Source: Rhizoclosmatium globosum | Taxonomy: Eukaryota > Chytridiomycota > Chytridiomycetes > Chytridiales > Chytriomycetaceae | DNA: 64,000 nt | Assembly (NCBI GenBank): GCA_002104985.1 | Contig: MCGO01000029.1 | Span: forward strand, 420,644 to 484,643 | Reading direction: 5' to 3' | In this document: piece by piece, positions 24,522-36,356 of the stretch | Layout: the number at the start of each line of letters is the position of its first letter | How positions within the stretch are numbered: position 1 is the first letter of the stretch | Program-made: the position numbers and the translations under genes | The notes under the pieces: generated by a model | What the model was told of the DNA's origin: nothing | The model's input: only the letters and a program-made list of their open reading frames with translations | Database searches by the model: none

Positions 24522-24527
24522 AATAAA
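24522..24527 (+). terminator. Possible polyadenylation signal
   Basis: AATAAA 23 nt after the stop of kinesin copy 3. The gap 24499-24778 up to the convergent ABCF gene shows nothing else. Confidence 0.4.
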
Positions 24528-24778
24528 CAGTTTAGTAGTTTATCTCCAGGAAGAAGTGTTCGGCACTTGATACAGCAGTTGAGGCTTGTCCCACAACAAT
24601 TGAGTGCTCGGACAGTATTAAGGTCAAGTTCTACTCTTCTCTCTATAAAACGGCAACATAAACACTACTTAAAGTTTGTATTACAACTGTAATTTGAGGC
24701 AAAAAACTGCTCAAGAAGGGGCAAACATAACATTAGAAACAGTGCAGACTGAAGAGAGAGAGGGTATCACCACCATAT

Positions 24779-27302
24779 TTAGCGAGAAGCACCTCCACGA
24801 CCTCCACGGCCTCCAGCAGCTCCACCACGACCACCAGCGGCTCCACCGCGAGCAGCTTGGGCACCACCACGGGCAGCACCGGCTGGAGCAGCACCAGCTG
24901 GCTTAGGAGCTGGCTTAGCAGCAGCAGTAGCGGCACCAGCAGCTGGCTCCTCCTGCTTCAACTTCTTGGCATCAACAAGAGCCTTAGCACCAGTAGAAAG
25001 CTCAACGGTAACTCCGACAGCTGGGACGTTACGAACAACGGTTCCCTGAACGAACTTTCCACCAACTGGAGCCCAACAGATGTCTCCAGCGACCCAGTCG
25101 GTCTTCATGGCAGCAGCCTTGGCCTTGAGCTTGGCAGCCTTCTCCTCAGCCTCCTTAGCAAGACGCTCCTGCTCAGCGAGGGCAGCGGCCTTGTCAGCAG
25201 CTTCCTTCTCCATAATGGCCTTACGACGGGCATTGTTGATGGCCAAGTCCTCCTTGGAGAGGATAGCACCTCCTCCACGGTTCTGCTGGATGGCAGCCTT
25301 GGCATCGACTTGCTTACCCTCCTCAAGAGCTTGCATGAAGGAGTAAGTGGCACGCTCGGCAGACTTCATGTTGTCGAACTCAAGGAAGAATCCTGGGATG
25401 ATGGACAAGAAGGTCTTGGAACACTTCTTCAAGAAGTCACGGTTGTGGGTAACGATGATGAGACCACCCTTGAACTTGTTACAGGCAGTGATGAGGGATC
25501 CGACAGTCTCCAAGTCCAAGAAGTTGGTTGGCTCGTCGAGAATCAACAAGTGTGGTGGGACATAGGTGAGCTTGCGAAGATGACACAAGAACGCTGGGAG
25601 AAGGAGAGGTTCTTCATACGGGTGTGCATGATAGAGTCGGTGACGGAAGTACGCTCCAAGTGGGCCTTGAGAACTCCCTGTGGGTCCTTAGGGAAGGAAG
25701 CGCACATGAAGTCAAGGGCGGAGTCCTCGAGGTTGAGCTCCTTGGTAGAGTGCTGACCGAAGTAGGCAACAGTCATCTTGTCGTTGGTGGTGATCTTTCC
25801 TTCAGTTGGGAAGATCTTTCCGGTGATGAGCTTCAAGAAGGTAGACTTTCCGGCTCCGTTTGGACCCATGATACCGACACGGGTACCCATCTTGATGTGG
25901 TAAGAGACTGGGTTGTCGAAGATGAATGGAAGACCCTTGGAGACATCGTAACAGAAACGGATGTTCTCGACGTTGATCAACGAGATGTCAGCCTGAGTAG
26001 CCTCACCAGGACCCAATGGGAGCTCCTTTGGAGATGGGAAAGAGAACTTGGACTGCAAGAGAACCTTACGGGCCTGTCTGGCCTCCTTCCAGAGGGTGTA
26101 AGCACGCTGTTGCTTGATCAATGGGGACATTGGGTTCAAGTTCTTGTTTCTGAGCAAGAAGGTGTCAACCATCTTCTCGTACTCAGCATCTTCCTGCTCC
26201 TTGCGGATTTCGAACTCCTTGAAGTCACAGGTGTAGTACTTGAGCTTCTGGTCCTGGATCAACATGACGGAGGTAACAACGTTCTCGAGAAGGGTACGGT
26301 CGTGGTAACGAGCAAGAAAGAACCCTTGTAACCACGGAGCTTGTTTTCAAGCCACAAGACAGATGGCAAGTCCAAGTGGTTGGTTGGCTATACCACATGA
26401 TAAGAAATTTTTAGTAAGCTTAATAACCCAAATCAAAACGTCAAAGGATACACACCTCATCGAGCAACAAAACCTCAGGGGACATGAAGAAAGCGCAAGC
26501 AAGAGCAACACGCATTCTCAAACCACCAGAGAGGGAAGACAAAGTAGCCTTCTCACCGGTCTCGTCGAAACCGAGGACACGCAACATGGCCTGGGCAATC
26601 TGGAGAGCCTGGTCAGCAGAACCGTGAACGTTCTCGATTTGCTTCTCGACGTAAGCCAAGTTGTCAGTCAAAGCCTTCTTGTCAGCGTCGTTGACCTCTC
26701 CCTCCTTGCCGTCAATGAGGCCTTGGAGCTTCTCCTGGATAGCAAGCAAGACACGACGGTATGGGTGGGAGCAGAGGACAGTGTCCAAGACACCGACGGC
26801 ATCGCGGACCTCGTGGTGCTCGAGCTCCTTCATGTGGTGGGTGTGGAGGTAGGATGGGAATCCAGAGATAGCTCCAGACTCGATGGCAGCGAAGAGGCAG
26901 GTCTTACCACTATTATCGGGGAACAACAAAAATTTAGTTAAGGTTGCACACAACAATGGATATCTTTTTTTAGGAATGGGTTAAAGCTTACCTTCCGTTG
27001 TTTCCGAAAAGAGCAGAACGCTTGTTACCCTCAACGTACAACTTGGTGTTGTCGAAAAGGATGTCAGTTCCGTTAGGGGACTTCAAGGTGAAGGACTTGA
27101 TGTCAATGACCTTTGAGCGGGTCTCACCCTTGGCATCAGCCTTGAGTTGTTCACGCTTGTAGAGGGGGAAGAGCTCCTCGATCTGGGTCTTGACACGCCA
27201 GTCGATTTCAGGGAACTCAGTTGGCTTGAGGAATCCAGCAGTCTCTTCGAACTTGCGGTGGAAAGTGGCGTCAGTAGAGGCCTTGAAGACGACAGGTGCC
27301 AT
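24779..27302 (-). CDS. ABCF-type twin-ATPase (EF-3/Gcn20-like) with Tudor-like and RGG tail
   Basis: Soluble protein with two ABC ATPase domains, of the ABCF/EF-3 class acting on ribosomes. Exons 27302-26992, 26909-26456 and 26387-24779. Domain 1 has Walker A GNNGSGKT (split by the first intron), signature SGGLRMRVA and Walker B LLLDEPTNHLD. Domain 2 has GPNGAGKST, an altered signature LSFSQRS, and LLILDEPTNFLD. A charged coiled-coil, a small Tudor/chromo-like stretch (DWVAGDICWAPVGGKFVQG) and an Ala/Pro/Gly tail with RGG repeats follow. No HEAT region is present, so it is not classical EF-3. One base is missing at 26304-26305 (restoring VTHDRTLLEN) and one at 25572-25573. Strong C-ending codon preference suggests high expression. 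Confidence 0.87.
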
Positions 27303-27962
27303 TTTCTATTTAAAGAGCGGGGGCAGGTTAGATGTTGTTGTTTGGATGTCAGATTGGGGGATGCTGTCAAGGGATTGTCAAGCTGCCAGATAGTCTTAGA
27401 TAGTCTAGGCACAAGATTGCCACGGTCACTACCAGACTACTACTCCTTCAAAGGCAAGACGGGAACGTTGTGGGAGCGGCGGAAGCATTACTCACGAGAT
27501 TCAGATGAAGAAAAAAGGGACTGGTTCGAGGCAGAAAAAGAAAAAAAGGCCTTCTCCAAAAAAAAATTTGCAAAACACGTGTTTCAGCGCTCGCGCCTCG
27601 TTGCCCCAAAAGATGGAAACACCATGAGGATACTTTATAAACTAGGGTTATTCTGAGAGAAAGAAGGAGGTGTTTCATTCATGTCCTACGTGCATAAACA
27701 AGCTGGTTGATGTAGAATTGCGATAAGGATATGAACCATCTTATCGTATCCCTGGTTCGAACATTTCCCCTTTCTTTCCAGAACTACTCAGTAAGCTTTT
27801 TTCTACGCATTCCTTTTCAGTTGATTGGGTTTCACGAAAGATAATCACATGTCTACTGCGGCAACGAGGGTTTCGGTATTAGGTTCATAGTTTTAACAAT
27901 GAGTAAATGCTGAATAATTCCCAATATGTAAAATATCAATATCAAAAGAGCCAACCGCCAAT
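27303..27962. other. Intergenic region upstream of the ABCF gene
   Basis: 660 bp presumably containing the ABCF promoter and the 3' end of the F-box gene. A purine-rich stretch with A runs lies at about 27500-27570. No gene is seen; a tRNA-like GGTTCGAAC near 27752 lacks a convincing cloverleaf. Confidence 0.45.
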
Positions 27963-30046
27963 TCACTTCTTCTTGGCACTACACGCTTTACAAACACCCT
28001 CCCCAGTACCCTCACTACATTCCACACAATAAAATGCATTACAACCCCGACATTTTCCCGCAGTCTGCGTATTACAAGAATAACATGCCTCATCACTCCA
28101 ATGCACACAACCCGGCAACCCTTGCACACCACCCGACCCGCCCGATTTTCCCGGCAGCTCCGTAAACTCACGCCTATCAAACCATTCCCATGTGTTAGAA
28201 ACTACAAAAGACACTATCAACAACAACAAAAAACTTACCCCGAGTAAACACACTTCTTGCTGAAATTCTTTGGCCCACACCCAAACGACCCACACTTCAC
28301 ACACCACACAGAGTCACGCACCCTTGGCCGACATTTACAGTTCCCACACCGTAACCCGTTCATCACTTTCTTCCCCGTCTCCAAAATCGCATACGCGATT
28401 TGTTCGGGGCTGTTGAGGCCCTGTGGATACACGAACGGTTTCTCCTTCCCTGAGATGCGAGTCGGTGACGGCGTGCGTGATCGTGGCGCCGGTTTCGATG
28501 TGAGTGCAATATACGTTTGGATCGTGTTTGTCCAGAATGTGAGTCGTTGTTCGTGGAAGTCCGTGGGGTTTTGTGGACGAAGGACGTCGATTAGTTGCGG
28601 GAGGGTTGTGACTGTGAGGAGGGTCAAGGTTTTGTGGAGTTGGGGGTAGAGGGTTTGAAGGTGTGTTGACCAGAGGGGTGATGTGGAAGCTAGACGGTCG
28701 AGGAGTCGGAACTTTGCTAGTTGAGGAGCAGTGAGGTGGGATAGTATTTGGATGCGGACTCGAGGTGGGAGTTTTGTGTATGGAAATTCTGATATGGGAG
28801 GGGTGCTGACGGTAGATAGTTTTGTAGGGACGGATGTGGATTTAAGTTGGGCATGTTGATGTGGCGGAGTTAATCCCGTGTTTTGGCGTTTGTTGATGGA
28901 TGCGGTGGATCGGAATGTTGCTGGTGATGCGAGGAGGGAGGAAGAGCCATCTTCAGAAGAGGATTCGTAATCAAGTGGATCGACTGGTTCTGACTTTTCG
29001 AGTTCTGGTGTTGGGCTCAAGACAAGAAGTGAAGCTGGCTGTTTTCGCTTCAATTTAGAGACTGGTTGAGAAATTGCTGCTGGGGTGAGTGGGGATGCAG
29101 TAGAACGAGTTGTACGCTGACGAACAGGATGACTGACTTGAATTGGGACAACATCATTCATAGATACAAGTGGTGTTGCTGCTGCTGTGTGGGTTCCATT
29201 GCTGGTGAGTGACTTGACAATGGGTATGAAGGAGTAGCCCAAACTTGCGCTGACTCATTATTTGAATTTTGGATTTGAATCGTTGAATGAGAACGCAATT
29301 GAGGTGTGTTGATTGGTTTGTTGATTTGAGGCTGTTGTTGTTGAGTTTGAGGCAGGGCTTGATTGGAAATTGGAATTGGCCATTGATAGGTATCTGACCA
29401 CCAGGAATTTGATGCATATGCATAGATGCCATATTACCAAACGCAGGAGAAGCATGCAGTGTAGTGTTATTGATGGGACGGATCAATTGGGGAGTATTAG
29501 GTAATTGAGCCATATGAGGTGATTTCGAAGTTGGAGACACTGCTGTAGGGCCGCCAAACGAAGAACCAGATTTTTGAAGTGATTGCTGCTGAATCAACAT
29601 ACGTTGCTGTTGCTGCATAATAGCCATTTGATTCGCCATATTAAGGGGAACTTGAGTGTTTGATTGGGCTGGTTCATCACAACGGACTGAGGCAGCATTT
29701 GCGAGTTATTCAGGGCCACAAACTGCGAGCGAGCACCAAACGGAAGGGTCTGTGGCGAAAGCGGAAAGTCGACCCAGATGCCTGGAGAGACAACAGGCAC
29801 ATCCAGGTCGATTCCACGCACAAGGCCCAGACTCGAACGCCGCCTACGCACGCGCGTCGAGTGCGAGACAGGCGATGCGGAGTCGGCCTCGCTCGTGTTG
29901 CCGCTCGGAGACTGCGACTGCGACTGCGACAGTGAAAGTGATGTCGATGTGGAATTCAGGGGAAGCAGCTCGGCTGGAAACGAGGGCGTGTCTTCGGCAA
30001 ATGGATAATCGAATTGGTGGAGCGATGGCCGTCGGACGTTGCTCAT
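27963..30046 (-). CDS. F-box-like protein with C-terminal Cys-rich zinc-binding region
   Basis: From the ATG at 30046, a long Ser/Gln/Pro-rich region leads to an F-box-like helix set (KLPPRVRIQILSHLTAPQLA), then a Leu-rich middle and a Cys-rich end with CGNCKC, CVKCGSFGCG, CYSCN, CRGCNAFYCVEC and CKAC. The last intron is 28174-28238 and the stop is at 27963. F-box proteins recruit substrates to SCF ubiquitin ligases; the Cys pairs look like RING/B-box-type zinc sites. The frame changes several times between about 29660 and 29170, in low-complexity sequence; the protein order is clear but the exact reading there is not. Confidence 0.65.
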
Positions 30047-30197
30047 TGGAGGTTGTTTGTTGTGGTTTGATGTGGTGGCTCTCACTGACCAGATAAGACT
30101 CAATCGTGTTCCAAAAATAAAAGACACTTCCGCCTACCAAGAATAGATGCATAAAATAAAACTAATTAGCAATTGCAGCAATGCACACACTCGCATC

Positions 30198-31005
30198 CTA
30201 CTCCACTTCCTCTGCACAAACAGTTGGTGCTGTGGCTCCCAAACTCAACTCCTTCTCTCTTTCAAGTTCAAAATGAATTAGACCAATGTTATTGAATAAG
30301 GAAGAAAGTATCTAAATACCTCTGCATCCAAGTCACTCCATTCAGTAGAAATCGTGCGAGTACGAGAGTGCCGTTCAATGTCTCCCGACTCGCTCAACTG
30401 TCTTTCTTGCTCAGATTCATTCATGAACGCGCTCCACTGTGGATCAAACCCTTCTTGGCTAGTGCTATGTTGTCTGCGATGGTGACACGAGAAGCATCTG
30501 CACTGGACAGCTTCTTGAAAAGGAGGGTGTTCAAGTTGATTGTGGAATCAATTAAGGAGGGTGGCGCGGGTGAGTCCAAACAAATACAACGCCCTTTCAA
30601 GTAACAGAGACATGCGGCATTCGAAAGTGAGAAACTTGGATTTGAAGAATCAATGATTGGTGTCGCGTGGGTTTCTCCAATAAAAGCTTCAACTGTTGCA
30701 GCTCTTGTGTGTGATGGACTAGATGTATTGGTTGACGGGGAAAAGACGAAGAAAGAGCAGTTGTAGAACAGGAAGAAGCTACTAGAAAGGGATATTCAAA
30801 GGCTGACGCGTATTGAGATGCATTCAAGTTAGTTGAAGTCACGGGGGTGCGCAGTGGCGACGGCGGAGAGGGAATCAGCCGACATGGATCGTCGTCTCAA
30901 AGAAGTAGCTCGTACAGTCTTTTGAGTTGCACCAAAGAGCATCGACTCAGGTACAGAAACCTGTGGGAGACAGCGAGGACACACAGTCACCAACTTTTCA
31001 CTCAT
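30198..31005 (-). CDS. Unknown Ser/Thr-rich protein (frame breaks)
   Basis: Not recognised. From the ATG at 31005 the frame reads MSEKLVTVCPRCLPQVSVPE and is followed across several one-base breaks to the tail EKELSLGATAPTVCAEEVE with stop at 30198-30200. An intron at 30255-30319 precedes the last short exon. The middle has coherent composition (LSNAACLCYLKGRCICLDSP and INLNTLLFKKLSSADASRV), which supports real coding sequence on this strand. Two Cys pairs (CPRC and CLCY ... CIC) might bind metal. It is divergent from the RhoGAP gene, with 189 bp between starts. Confidence 0.5.
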
Positions 31006-31194
31006 TTTCGTGCCTCTTTCCTTTTCTCATTTCCGCCCATCAAGTATTCATTTTGTTCCATTCGATACTCTATTTTTCAGGGTCCACCTCCAACTGTTCT
31101 TTTCCTTCCAAACCACAACGGCCTCATCTCTGCACGAAGGACTGCAACCAAATGCCCCCACTGCCATTCACACCACTTGTCCGTGATCCTTTGA
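31006..31194. promoter_or_regulatory. Shared divergent promoter region
   Basis: 189 bp between the inferred start codons of the unknown minus-strand gene and the BEM3-like gene. No defined motif is called. Confidence 0.3.
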
Positions 31195-34100
31195 TGATGG
31201 CGACGTTGAACGAGGGATTGCAGCCCACAGGGAGCTGGAAACAGCCCTGAAGCTGTAGTTGCTTTCCTTGTCAACGAGCGCAACTACCTCCGGCAGCAGA
31301 ACGCGCAGCTTTGGAAGATTATTGAGAAGCAGGTGAGTTTGGACTCTCAAGGGACTGTTGGGACGCCATTAAACACAGGCCTGAACAGCGAGTTATAATG
31401 GATGGGCTCAAGGCATCTTCCTCAACCACAGACACAAATCAACGCCACAAACACCGCCAACCACAACCGATGCTGCTCAACATGCCGACCCGTCTCCAGT
31501 CAACTACTCGTTCATCCAATCTGGCCGCGATGAATCCAACATCAAATCAGACGAGCCCGACACCGAACCCACCTACGAACCACCTCCCCCAGAACGACGC
31601 GCTTCACTAATGTCCCGTGCTGGTTCCACATTCTCTCTCTCCCACAAACACCTTCCCTCCCGCTCCTCCTCAATTCTCTCCCTCGAAAACAATCCAATCC
31701 TGAACAGATTCAAAGACGCCGGCGTAGTCATCACAGCCACCGCAGCAACAACAAGAAACAGCTCCCGCTCAACAACGCCTCACACTCTCTCCGGAATCGA
31801 CCAGATTCCAGGCCTCCCTTCAAAAGGGCGTCTCCCGCCCCAACAAGAGGAAGCTCACGCTCAGTAACGCCACAACCAATGAGCATTGTCGACAACGTGC
31901 AATACATCCCATCTTCAACAGTCGGGACTCGACACACCTCACGCTCAACAACCCCTCAACCAATGAGCGGAATCGACCAAGCTACATCAGCCATTTCAGG
32001 AATGTTTACAAACGTTGCTGCACGGCGAAGTTCGCGGTCACGGTCGCCACAGCCAATGAGTGTGGTGGATTTGGTGGCGGCTCAGACTCAGAGCGCTCCT
32101 ACTACCAGCAGTGAACAGTATGTTTTGGATCAACAGGAAAAGGCTAGTTATGCGTCTTTGAATCGAATTAATTTGGTACAAGCACCCAACCTCCGCAATA
32201 TCAATTGGATTCTGGGGATGGTGTTTCTGTCAATGTTGTTGGGTCTTCTTATCAAGGATCTGAATTGGGGCAGATGGATTTGTCTTTTTGTTGCGTGTCT
32301 CCAAGACAAGTGGGGCAGGGAGGGAGGAGTGGAAGATTGAGAAGCAGTACTCAGACTTTCTTGCATTGGATGTGAGGGTGAGTTTTTGCTTGAATGATTA
32401 CACTTCGCTCTATATGCTAAACCATTGTTTCAGTTACGAGCAAAACTGTCGAAGCAGGCTGTAGGTTTGCTTGGAAAAGTTCCCGAGAAGGCCTTGTTCA
32501 CATCAATGAGTCCTGCCAAGGGAGAACAGCGGAAAGCAGCGATTGATGTTTATATTCAAAGAGCACTGGAAATTGATCCAAATGGCTCTGATCTGCTTCA
32601 ATTCTTGTGTACCAATGTCTGTCCGGATGTTGTAGAGTTGCCAACCACCGTAACCCCTGCCCCACTTATTTCCATGGATTCCACAGGCGACATTGATTCA
32701 ATCATGAACTCTTCTAGTTTCTTGGATCTTTCACTTGTTCTCAAAGAAGGATACCTGATGAAGCGGGGCAAGAACTTTGGAGGCTGGAAAGCTCGTTATT
32801 ACCGCTGCAAGGCACTCTTTTTGGATTATTCGGAAGGAGTTGAGTCTTGCTTGAGAATTTAAACACGAAGATTAATCATTTTTCCGCAGCCTCATAAAGA
32901 AGCCACTTCCACTATATCACTCAAACACTGTCACGTAACACCCATAAAACCAGCTTCATCAGCATCACACGAGAAATCAACACACCACGGCTTAGTTCTT
33001 ATCGAGTTCCAAAAAGACGCTTTCCCAGTTCCATTAGAGGGCCCATACCCGACTCCAAAATCCGTCACAGACACGTTCTCGCTGCAGACACAGACACGGA
33101 ACGAGACAGCTGGGTTCAGTCATCTCACAACAGATCCTAGAGGCGAGGAGAATCGATCGACAAGTGACGGAAAGACGTGTGGGAGGAGGAATCAACGGCG
33201 TCATGATCTCCGCACCAATCGCAGTACTTCACAAAGGCGTACTGGCGAAACGAGATGACAGTGGAGACTCCATAATTTCTCAAACAGATTCAGAAACAAG
33301 CAGTATAACAAGTCCCATCAATGCTCCTGAAACACTTGATCGAAAGCCAGTCAAGATTGGTGGATCCAGTTTAAATCCAAACCCTCCCCCGCCACAGCCA
33401 CAACCGACTATTGGTGGACTTACGGCTCCTGTCATACCTGGATCACATCGACCGTCTGCAATGATGGGGGCTGGGTTTTTTGGAGGTGATCAGTTTGTGC
33501 AGCCAAATGCTTCTACGATGGTGGTTAAGAACAGCGTGGATGATGCGGCGAGAGCTATGGAGCAAGTGGGGAAACCGCTTCCTTCGTTACAGGGTCGGGA
33601 TGCAGCAACGGTGGTGGAGAAACATGGTGGGGTAGTGGGGCCAGCTGGGATTGCAAATGTGAAGGTGATGATGCATCATAGTATACATTCCATGAAGAAT
33701 CCATTTGGAAAGAAGAAGGGTGGTGAGTCCTTCGTGAAAATGTTAACCTTGATCCCATCATTGATTGATTGGCTTTTAGATGCTGGGAAAGCGTTAGATC
33801 CCACAAGAATCGTGTTTGGTGTCCCACTTGACCAAGCCATCGCGATTTTCGAATTAGTGACGACATAGAACTCCCTGCAGTTGTTTATCGATGCATTGAA
33901 TACCTTGATTATCACAAGGCTTCCAAAGAAGAAGGCATTTACCGACTCTCCGGTTCTGCCACTGCTATTCAACAGCTTAAATTAATGTTCAATGTGGATG
34001 GGATGTCGACTTGATTCGTTACTCAAGCCACATTGATATGGTGGATGTTCATGCAGTTGCTGGATTGCTGAAACTGTATTTGCGGGAACTGCCGAATCCT

Positions 34101-34595
34101 GTGTTAACAAAGAACTTGCATGGAGAGTTTTTGAACATCATCAGTGAGTTAATATTTAATCCTGGTTCTCTTATTTGTTCACATAGATCTTGATGACCGT
34201 AATGATCGCGTCACTACACTCGCACATCTTTTATCACAGCTTCCTCGCGCAAACTATACCCTTCTCGAAACTCTTATATCACATCTCTTGTCGATTGTGC
34301 AATCCAGCAGCACGAACAAAATGAGTGTGATGAAGTAGGAATCGTATTTGCTCCTACACTTGGAGTTCCTGCGATTGTGTTTGTATTGATGGTGGCTGAG
34401 TTTGGGGACGTGTTCTGCTGGAGTGACCAAAATGGCGAGGCCGCAACCAAAATGAAGGACAGGATTCGTGAACTTCAGGACAAAAAAGACGGAAACATTG
34501 AAATCCAAGTCCCAGTTGATGACAACGACGCTGCAAGCTTGGATGAAGGAGGGCGAGAACGAACCAGTTCCGGCAGCAGGATCTGTCGTACCTGA
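31195..34595 (+). CDS. BEM3-like Rho GTPase-activating protein (PX-PH-RhoGAP), many frame breaks
   Basis: Order of domains: an N-terminal coiled-coil-like segment (RNYLRQQNAQLWKIIEKQ); a Ser/Pro-rich region with four SRS-TPQPMS repeats; a PX domain (EKQYSDFLALDV then LRAKLSKQAVGLLGKVPEK); a PH domain (LKEGYLMKRGKNFGGWKARYYRC); and RhoGAP (FGVPLDQ, EEGIYRLSGSATAIQ, LLKLYLRELPNPVLT, MSVM-GIVFAPTLG). This is the architecture of fungal Bem3, which switches off Cdc42 in polarity control. Introns include 32378-32433, 32839-32889, 33723-33779 and 34144-34186. Single bases are missing at 33846-33849 (T run), 34000-34002 (G run) and several other places. The end is uncertain (34595 or 34665 by frame). 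Confidence 0.82.
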
Positions 34596-34759
34596 TATAT
34601 CTGCGACGCATGTTAGTATTCTTGGAGAAGAAGGGTTATGTCAGACAGTGATATTCAGAAACTGATGAGTTGATTGTTTTTAAATGTTTTTGAAATATGG
34701 CTTCTTTATGGTTATACATATGCACCAGTAGATACAATAAGATTTTCGTCCGCGCAATT

Positions 34760-35809
34760 TCATCTTTTCTTGTTTCCTAGTAAGAGTGGTGGAGGTGCGT
34801 CGTCTTCATCATCAGAGACATCATTTTGGGTCCACATTTCGCCTAGTTGGCGAATTTGAGCGTTGTCGCTTAGATCCTTGTGCTTTTGGTGGAGGTATTA
34901 TAGGAGAGGTAGGTGCAGGTTCGTCGGGTGAAGTTTCACTTCTGGCTCACGGTCGGCTTGTTTGTCTTTCTTCTCTAACAATTCTTTTACTTTCGCCTCT
35001 GCAAGTAAGAGGGTTAAAACGGAATATATTATAGAATCTTGGCTCTTACCTGAGATTTCTAATGCTTCCATAAGCTCCCTAATCTTGTGTTTCTTGGTGT
35101 TGAGCAAGTCCTTGAACTAAAAAACGCGGTTCAGCATCTTCGTTCACCTAACAAAACATACCTTTTTGAACATATCCATTTCGTATTGCTCCTTCTTCTG
35201 AGTAGTCCAGTCCGTGAAGGATTGCCTCGATTGATTCAAATCGCGTATCAAAATAGCCTGTGCAGTTTCCAAGGACGAACTTTGGAATGCAGCTTCACAC
35301 GATCTTCGATCAGGTATTTAAGTAGTGTGCACGAGACTTGATGATGTGGGTTTGAGTGTTTCGACAGTTTGATGGACAGAATCTCAAACTCCAAGTCATG
35401 ATTGCCAGTTGGGAATACTTTCAGATCCAATCTAAAAGGATGCCCCATATCAGTATGCTGGATGCAATTTTCAAGAAAGAGAACCGTTTAGTTCCTTTAG
35501 CGGTTGATTGAACTGAACATTCCGTTTGCCGACCTTGTGAATCCAAAGAGCCCGAGAGAGCATTTTGAATCAGTTTGATAAAGTCTTCGTATTTGTCTGA
35601 ATATCCAGCACTTTCTGCGGCCTCGAGGACGTCCCGGTGCGAAACTGAAGAAGGAGTCAGGTTGGTGGGTTGTGGTGATGGTGAGGCGTACCCGTCCCAA
35701 TCCAGGCCTGAGAAGAGTCCGCGTCCACAACAGTTACTTTGATGGATCCTGCGATAGAGTCTACTTCGCTTTGGACAATATACTGCTCAAGTGCGAGGAA
35801 CTCAGCCAT
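34760..35809 (-). CDS. XRCC4-like DNA repair protein (frame breaks)
   Basis: Resembles XRCC4, the partner of DNA ligase IV in non-homologous end joining in the nucleus. Exon 1 (35809-35692) and exon 2 (35644-35162) form the head domain, with SSQAWIGTVS followed by KYEDFIKLIQNALSG, matching the XRCC4 pattern AWTGTVS ... KY ... ALLSG. A long helical stalk follows (LIRDLNQSRQSFTDW, then FKDLLNTKKHKIRELMEALE on exon 3, 35116-35050). The last exon from 34998 has a basic KRQRS patch and an acidic DVSDDEDDAPPP tail. One-base losses are inferred at about 35485, 35287 and 34790. Identification rests on pattern similarity, not a search. Confidence 0.72.
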
Positions 35810-35907
35810 TTCTCGTCCACTTTTTCGTTCAAAACATCAATATGCCTCAATGGAAGATTTGGTCTCAGCAGATTTAAAAGATCAGAAGGGCTGGGATCAT
35901 ACTGAGG

Positions 35908-36344
35908 TCATTTACGCTGGCGAAAAGAAGTACCTATGATCAGGTGTTCAAAAGGAGAGGGTGACAAGGTTTGTTCGACAACTCCGTCTTTCAAGACTAA
36001 TACTTGTGGATAGTTTAGACAATCTGTTATTCGAGTTGTTCGAACCAGTGATAGCTTGTCTTTCGAAAGGTAACTGCTGATATACAACTGGAACAAACCT
36101 GAACTGAACTTCAAAGCGTGAAAACGGAAATCAAACTTGCGATGGAAATCAATGATCAGCACCCGGAGTGAGTCTATTGTACATGAGTTTGCCTGTTTGC
36201 TAATATTCGCATAGACTTGTTCTTGCAATCGTTTCGGATACTCTGGAAATAGTGTATTATGTTCTCGGAGACTCAATATGAGTTTAATAGACGTGTTTGT
36301 TTTCGTTCTTGTGCCTTTTGCGTTTCGCGAACACCTTCAGACAT
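35908..36344 (-). CDS. Small unknown protein
   Basis: Not recognised. About 145 residues starting MSEGVRETQKAQERKQT at the ATG 36344. One T seems to be missing near 36272, after which the frame runs to the stop at 35908 through LREHNTLFPEYPKRLQEQV and RVLIIDFHRKFDFRFHALKF. Mixed charged and hydrophobic composition, no signal peptide or membrane segment. It lies 98 bp upstream of the XRCC4-like start on the same strand, and its start is only 12 bp from a possible start of the divergent RRM gene. Confidence 0.5.
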
Positions 36345-36356
36345 TCCTCTTTCATT

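Noticed and set aside
24787..25756. Long plus-strand open frames opposite the ABCF gene (also 25624-26331 and 26363-26941)
   Set aside because: Shadows caused by the strong codon bias of the ABCF gene; composition is Leu/Val/Ser-rich with no domain.
24779..27302. Classical elongation factor 3
   Set aside because: No HEAT repeat region, about 100 residues before the first ATPase domain, and no chromodomain inserted in the second ATPase; ABCF-type is the safer name.
27700..27790. tRNA-like B-box GGTTCGAAC near 27752 with a nearby stem
   Set aside because: No matching acceptor stem or A box at proper spacing; the surrounding bases do not fold as a cloverleaf.
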